Source: Clostridium luticellarii
Lineage (GTDB): Bacteria; Bacillota; Clostridia; Clostridiales; Clostridiaceae
Direction: 5' to 3'
NCBI RefSeq assembly: GCF_002995845.1
Contig: NZ_PVXP01000002.1
Coordinates: 62,001 to 126,000 of the forward strand
Length of the DNA: 64,000 nt
Positions 62,643 through 64,000 of this stretch are shown here, one piece after another. Every line of letters starts with the position of its first letter. Within the stretch, counting starts at the first letter, position 1. The position numbers and the translations under genes were made by a program. The notes under the pieces were generated by a model. That model saw nothing but the letters and a program-made list of their open reading frames with translations. It was not told the DNA's origin and searched no databases.

Positions 62643-63242
62643 ATGATAATGAGAAATCCATTTAAATTGCTGGCTTATGATATTAAAAATGCTATGAAAA
62701 ATGATCCGGCGGCTAGAAATCCAGTAGAAGTGTTTTTGGTATATCCATTCATACATGCCTTGATTCATTATAGAATATCACATTTTTTCTATAGAAAAAA
62801 ATGCTTTTTTATTGCTAGGTTCATATCACAAATATCCAGAATGTTAACTGGTATAGAGATTCATCCTGGAGCTAAAATAGGCAAGGGATTGTTTATTGAC
62901 CATGGAATGGGAGTTGTGATAGGAGAAACTGCAGAAGTAGGGGACAATGTAACATTGTATCATGGAGTAACTCTTGGCGGGACAGGAAAGGATACAGGAA
63001 AGAGGCATCCTACTATTGGAAATAATGTTTTCATAGGAAGCGGAGCAAAAATATTGGGACCTATAGTTGTAGGTGACAATGTGAAAATAGGAGCTAATGC
63101 AGTGGTTTTGAAGGATGTACCTTCTAATTGTACTGCAGTGGGAGTACCTGTGAGAATTATATATAAAAAAAGCGCACCTGTCATAGAAATAAAAGATTAT
63201 GCAGGAGATAGAAAAAAGATATATAATGAAATGGTGATATAA
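62643..63242 (+). CDS. cysE: Serine O-acetyltransferase
   Basis: This 199-residue enzyme makes O-acetylserine for the adjacent CysK. An N-terminal helical part is followed by left-handed beta-helix hexapeptide repeats ([32 protein letters not shown] with the catalytic His), ending near residue 175. It is the short form common in Firmicutes. ATG 62643 follows AAGGGGGTGA; ATG 62649 is an alternative. Together with cysK it completes cysteine synthesis from serine. Confidence 0.94.
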   Translation: MIMRNPFKLLAYDIKNAMKNDPAARNPVEVFLVYPFIHALIHYRISHFFYRKKCFFIARFISQISRMLTGIEIHPGAKIGKGLFIDHGMGVVIGETAEVGDNVTLYHGVTLGGTGKDTGKRHPTIGNNVFIGSGAKILGPIVVGDNVKIGANAVVLKDVPSNCTAVGVPVRIIYKKSAPVIEIKDYAGDRKKIYNEMVI

Positions 63243-63267
63243 AATTTCTATAAGAGCGGGTGAAATA

Positions 63268-64000
63268 TTGGACTACAAAGTGGAAATATTGGAGTATTGC
63301 CGTGAAATAGGTCTGGATACTGTGGGCTTTAGCAGCTGCAGAGTATATACTGAGCTGGAGGAATATCTCTGGTTTAGAAAACAAAATTTGCTGGAAAATG
63401 AATTTGAAGAAAAAGATATTAAAAAGAGAATTAATTCTTGTGAATATATAGACGGGGGAAAGACAATAATATCTATTGCCTTTCCCTATTTGTTTGAAAA
63501 GGTAAGAGAAAGCTCAGGTGTGGAATTTTCACTGTATACCAGAGGCAGAGATTATCATAAAGTGGCAGAAACCTACTTAAAAAAAGTATGTAATTTTATA
63601 GAAAGCCTTGGAGGAAAAACCAGATATTTTGTGGACAGTAATTCCTTGCCTGAGAGGTATATAGCATTTCAAAGCGGCATAGGATTTATAGGAAAAAACA
63701 ATATGCTAATTACGGAAAAATATGGTTCTTATGTATTTCTAGGCGAGATAATAACTGATATGAATATAGAAGGTGATGTACCTGTTAAAACCCAATGCAG
63801 TAGCTGCAGTTTATGCCAGATTGCATGTCCTACCGGGGCCATCTGTGGATATAAGGATTCTAACAGATGCATGTCCTATATCACCCAGAGAAAACATATA
63901 GAGGACAAATGGTTCACAAAGTTTAAGGGAAGATTATTTGGATGCGATACCTGTCAAAAAGTTTGTCCTTATAATCAGGATGTATTGTATTCCGGCATAG
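63268..64000 (+). CDS. queG: Epoxyqueuosine reductase QueG (5' part, runs off the window)
   Basis: This open frame continues past the window end, so only about 244 residues are seen. It matches QueG: N-terminal IGLDTVGFSS, a cobalamin-binding-type middle region (RGRDYHKVAETYLKK, FVDSNSLPERYIAFQSGIGFIGKNN), and CSSCSLCQIACPTGA followed by CDTCQKVCPYN for two [4Fe-4S] clusters. It converts epoxyqueuosine to queuosine in tRNA. The start is probably TTG 63268 after GCGGGTGA. It lies 25 bases after cysE. Confidence 0.93.
   Translation, partial: MDYKVEILEYCREIGLDTVGFSSCRVYTELEEYLWFRKQNLLENEFEEKDIKKRINSCEYIDGGKTIISIAFPYLFEKVRESSGVEFSLYTRGRDYHKVAETYLKKVCNFIESLGGKTRYFVDSNSLPERYIAFQSGIGFIGKNNMLITEKYGSYVFLGEIITDMNIEGDVPVKTQCSSCSLCQIACPTGAICGYKDSNRCMSYITQRKHIEDKWFTKFKGRLFGCDTCQKVCPYNQDVLYSGI

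Noticed and set aside
1-64000. CRISPR arrays, tRNA, rRNA, insertion sequences, prophage
   Set aside because: No regularly spaced repeats, tRNA cloverleaf with TTCRA arm, transposase or phage gene was recognised.

Overview
The window comes from an AT-rich, strictly anaerobic, spore-forming-type Firmicute, most likely Clostridium sensu stricto close to the C. kluyveri / C. ljungdahlii / C. luticellarii group. I infer this from AT-rich coding sequence, strong AGGAGG ribosome sites, reverse rubrerythrin, Hcp, a ferredoxin-type thioredoxin reductase, a 2-oxoacid:ferredoxin oxidoreductase, and T-box, glmS and c-di-AMP regulatory RNAs. The species call is inference.

Layout. 1-5.7 kb: thioredoxin and an atypical thioredoxin reductase, a SleB-type wall hydrolase behind a c-di-AMP riboswitch, and the diverging diadenylate cyclase operon (cdaA, cdaR) followed by a COG2509 flavoprotein. 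5.7-15.7 kb: a PucR regulator and a complete reductive pyrimidine degradation set: permease, dihydropyrimidine dehydrogenase, dihydropyrimidinase, ureidopropionase, beta-alanine aminotransferase and malonate-semialdehyde reductase. The predicted end product is 3-hydroxypropionate plus ammonia and CO2. 15.9-19.3 kb: a P-loop ATPase and a four-subunit 2-oxoacid:ferredoxin oxidoreductase. 19.5-23.7 kb: glmM, a DUF4177 protein and glmS under its ribozyme. glmM is usually next to cdaAR, so the two catabolic blocks look inserted between them. 23.9-26.6 kb: a YdbC protein, an ADP-ribosylglycohydrolase and an L,D-transpeptidase. 27-31.2 kb: a second PucR with an amino-acid permease and a class III aminotransferase. 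31.4-34 kb: a HAD protein and an AtoDA-type CoA-transferase.

34.7-41.4 kb: an operon for an adenosylcobalamin-dependent acyl-CoA mutase of the isobutyryl-CoA mutase type. It holds a cobalamin adenosyltransferase, the large and small mutase subunits, a MeaB chaperone, an M24 metallohydrolase and a glutaconate-type CoA-transferase. An ene-reductase and a DUF362 ferredoxin protein follow. 44-47.5 kb: a 2-hydroxyacid dehydrogenase, a class II aldolase and an FGGY kinase for an unknown sugar or sugar acid. 47.6-50.8 kb: a MocR/LysE pair on the minus strand and an RpiR regulator. 51.5-57 kb: hcp, an iron alcohol dehydrogenase with isolated eutS and eutP, manA and reverse rubrerythrin. 57-64 kb: a secreted Ig-domain amidase, YihY, a rubredoxin-fused NADH oxidoreductase, cysK and cysE behind a cysteine T-box, and the start of queG.

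Themes. Nitrogen scavenging from pyrimidines and omega-amino acids is linked to ferredoxin metabolism. The dihydropyrimidine dehydrogenase has a 105-residue iron-sulfur subunit and no FAD/NAD(P)H domain, and the thioredoxin reductase lacks a pyridine-nucleotide motif, so both may take electrons from ferredoxin. The acyl-CoA mutase operon has an altered active-site strand and an unexplained hydrolase, and is the best candidate for an undescribed pathway. I saw no CRISPR array, insertion sequence, tRNA, rRNA or prophage gene.
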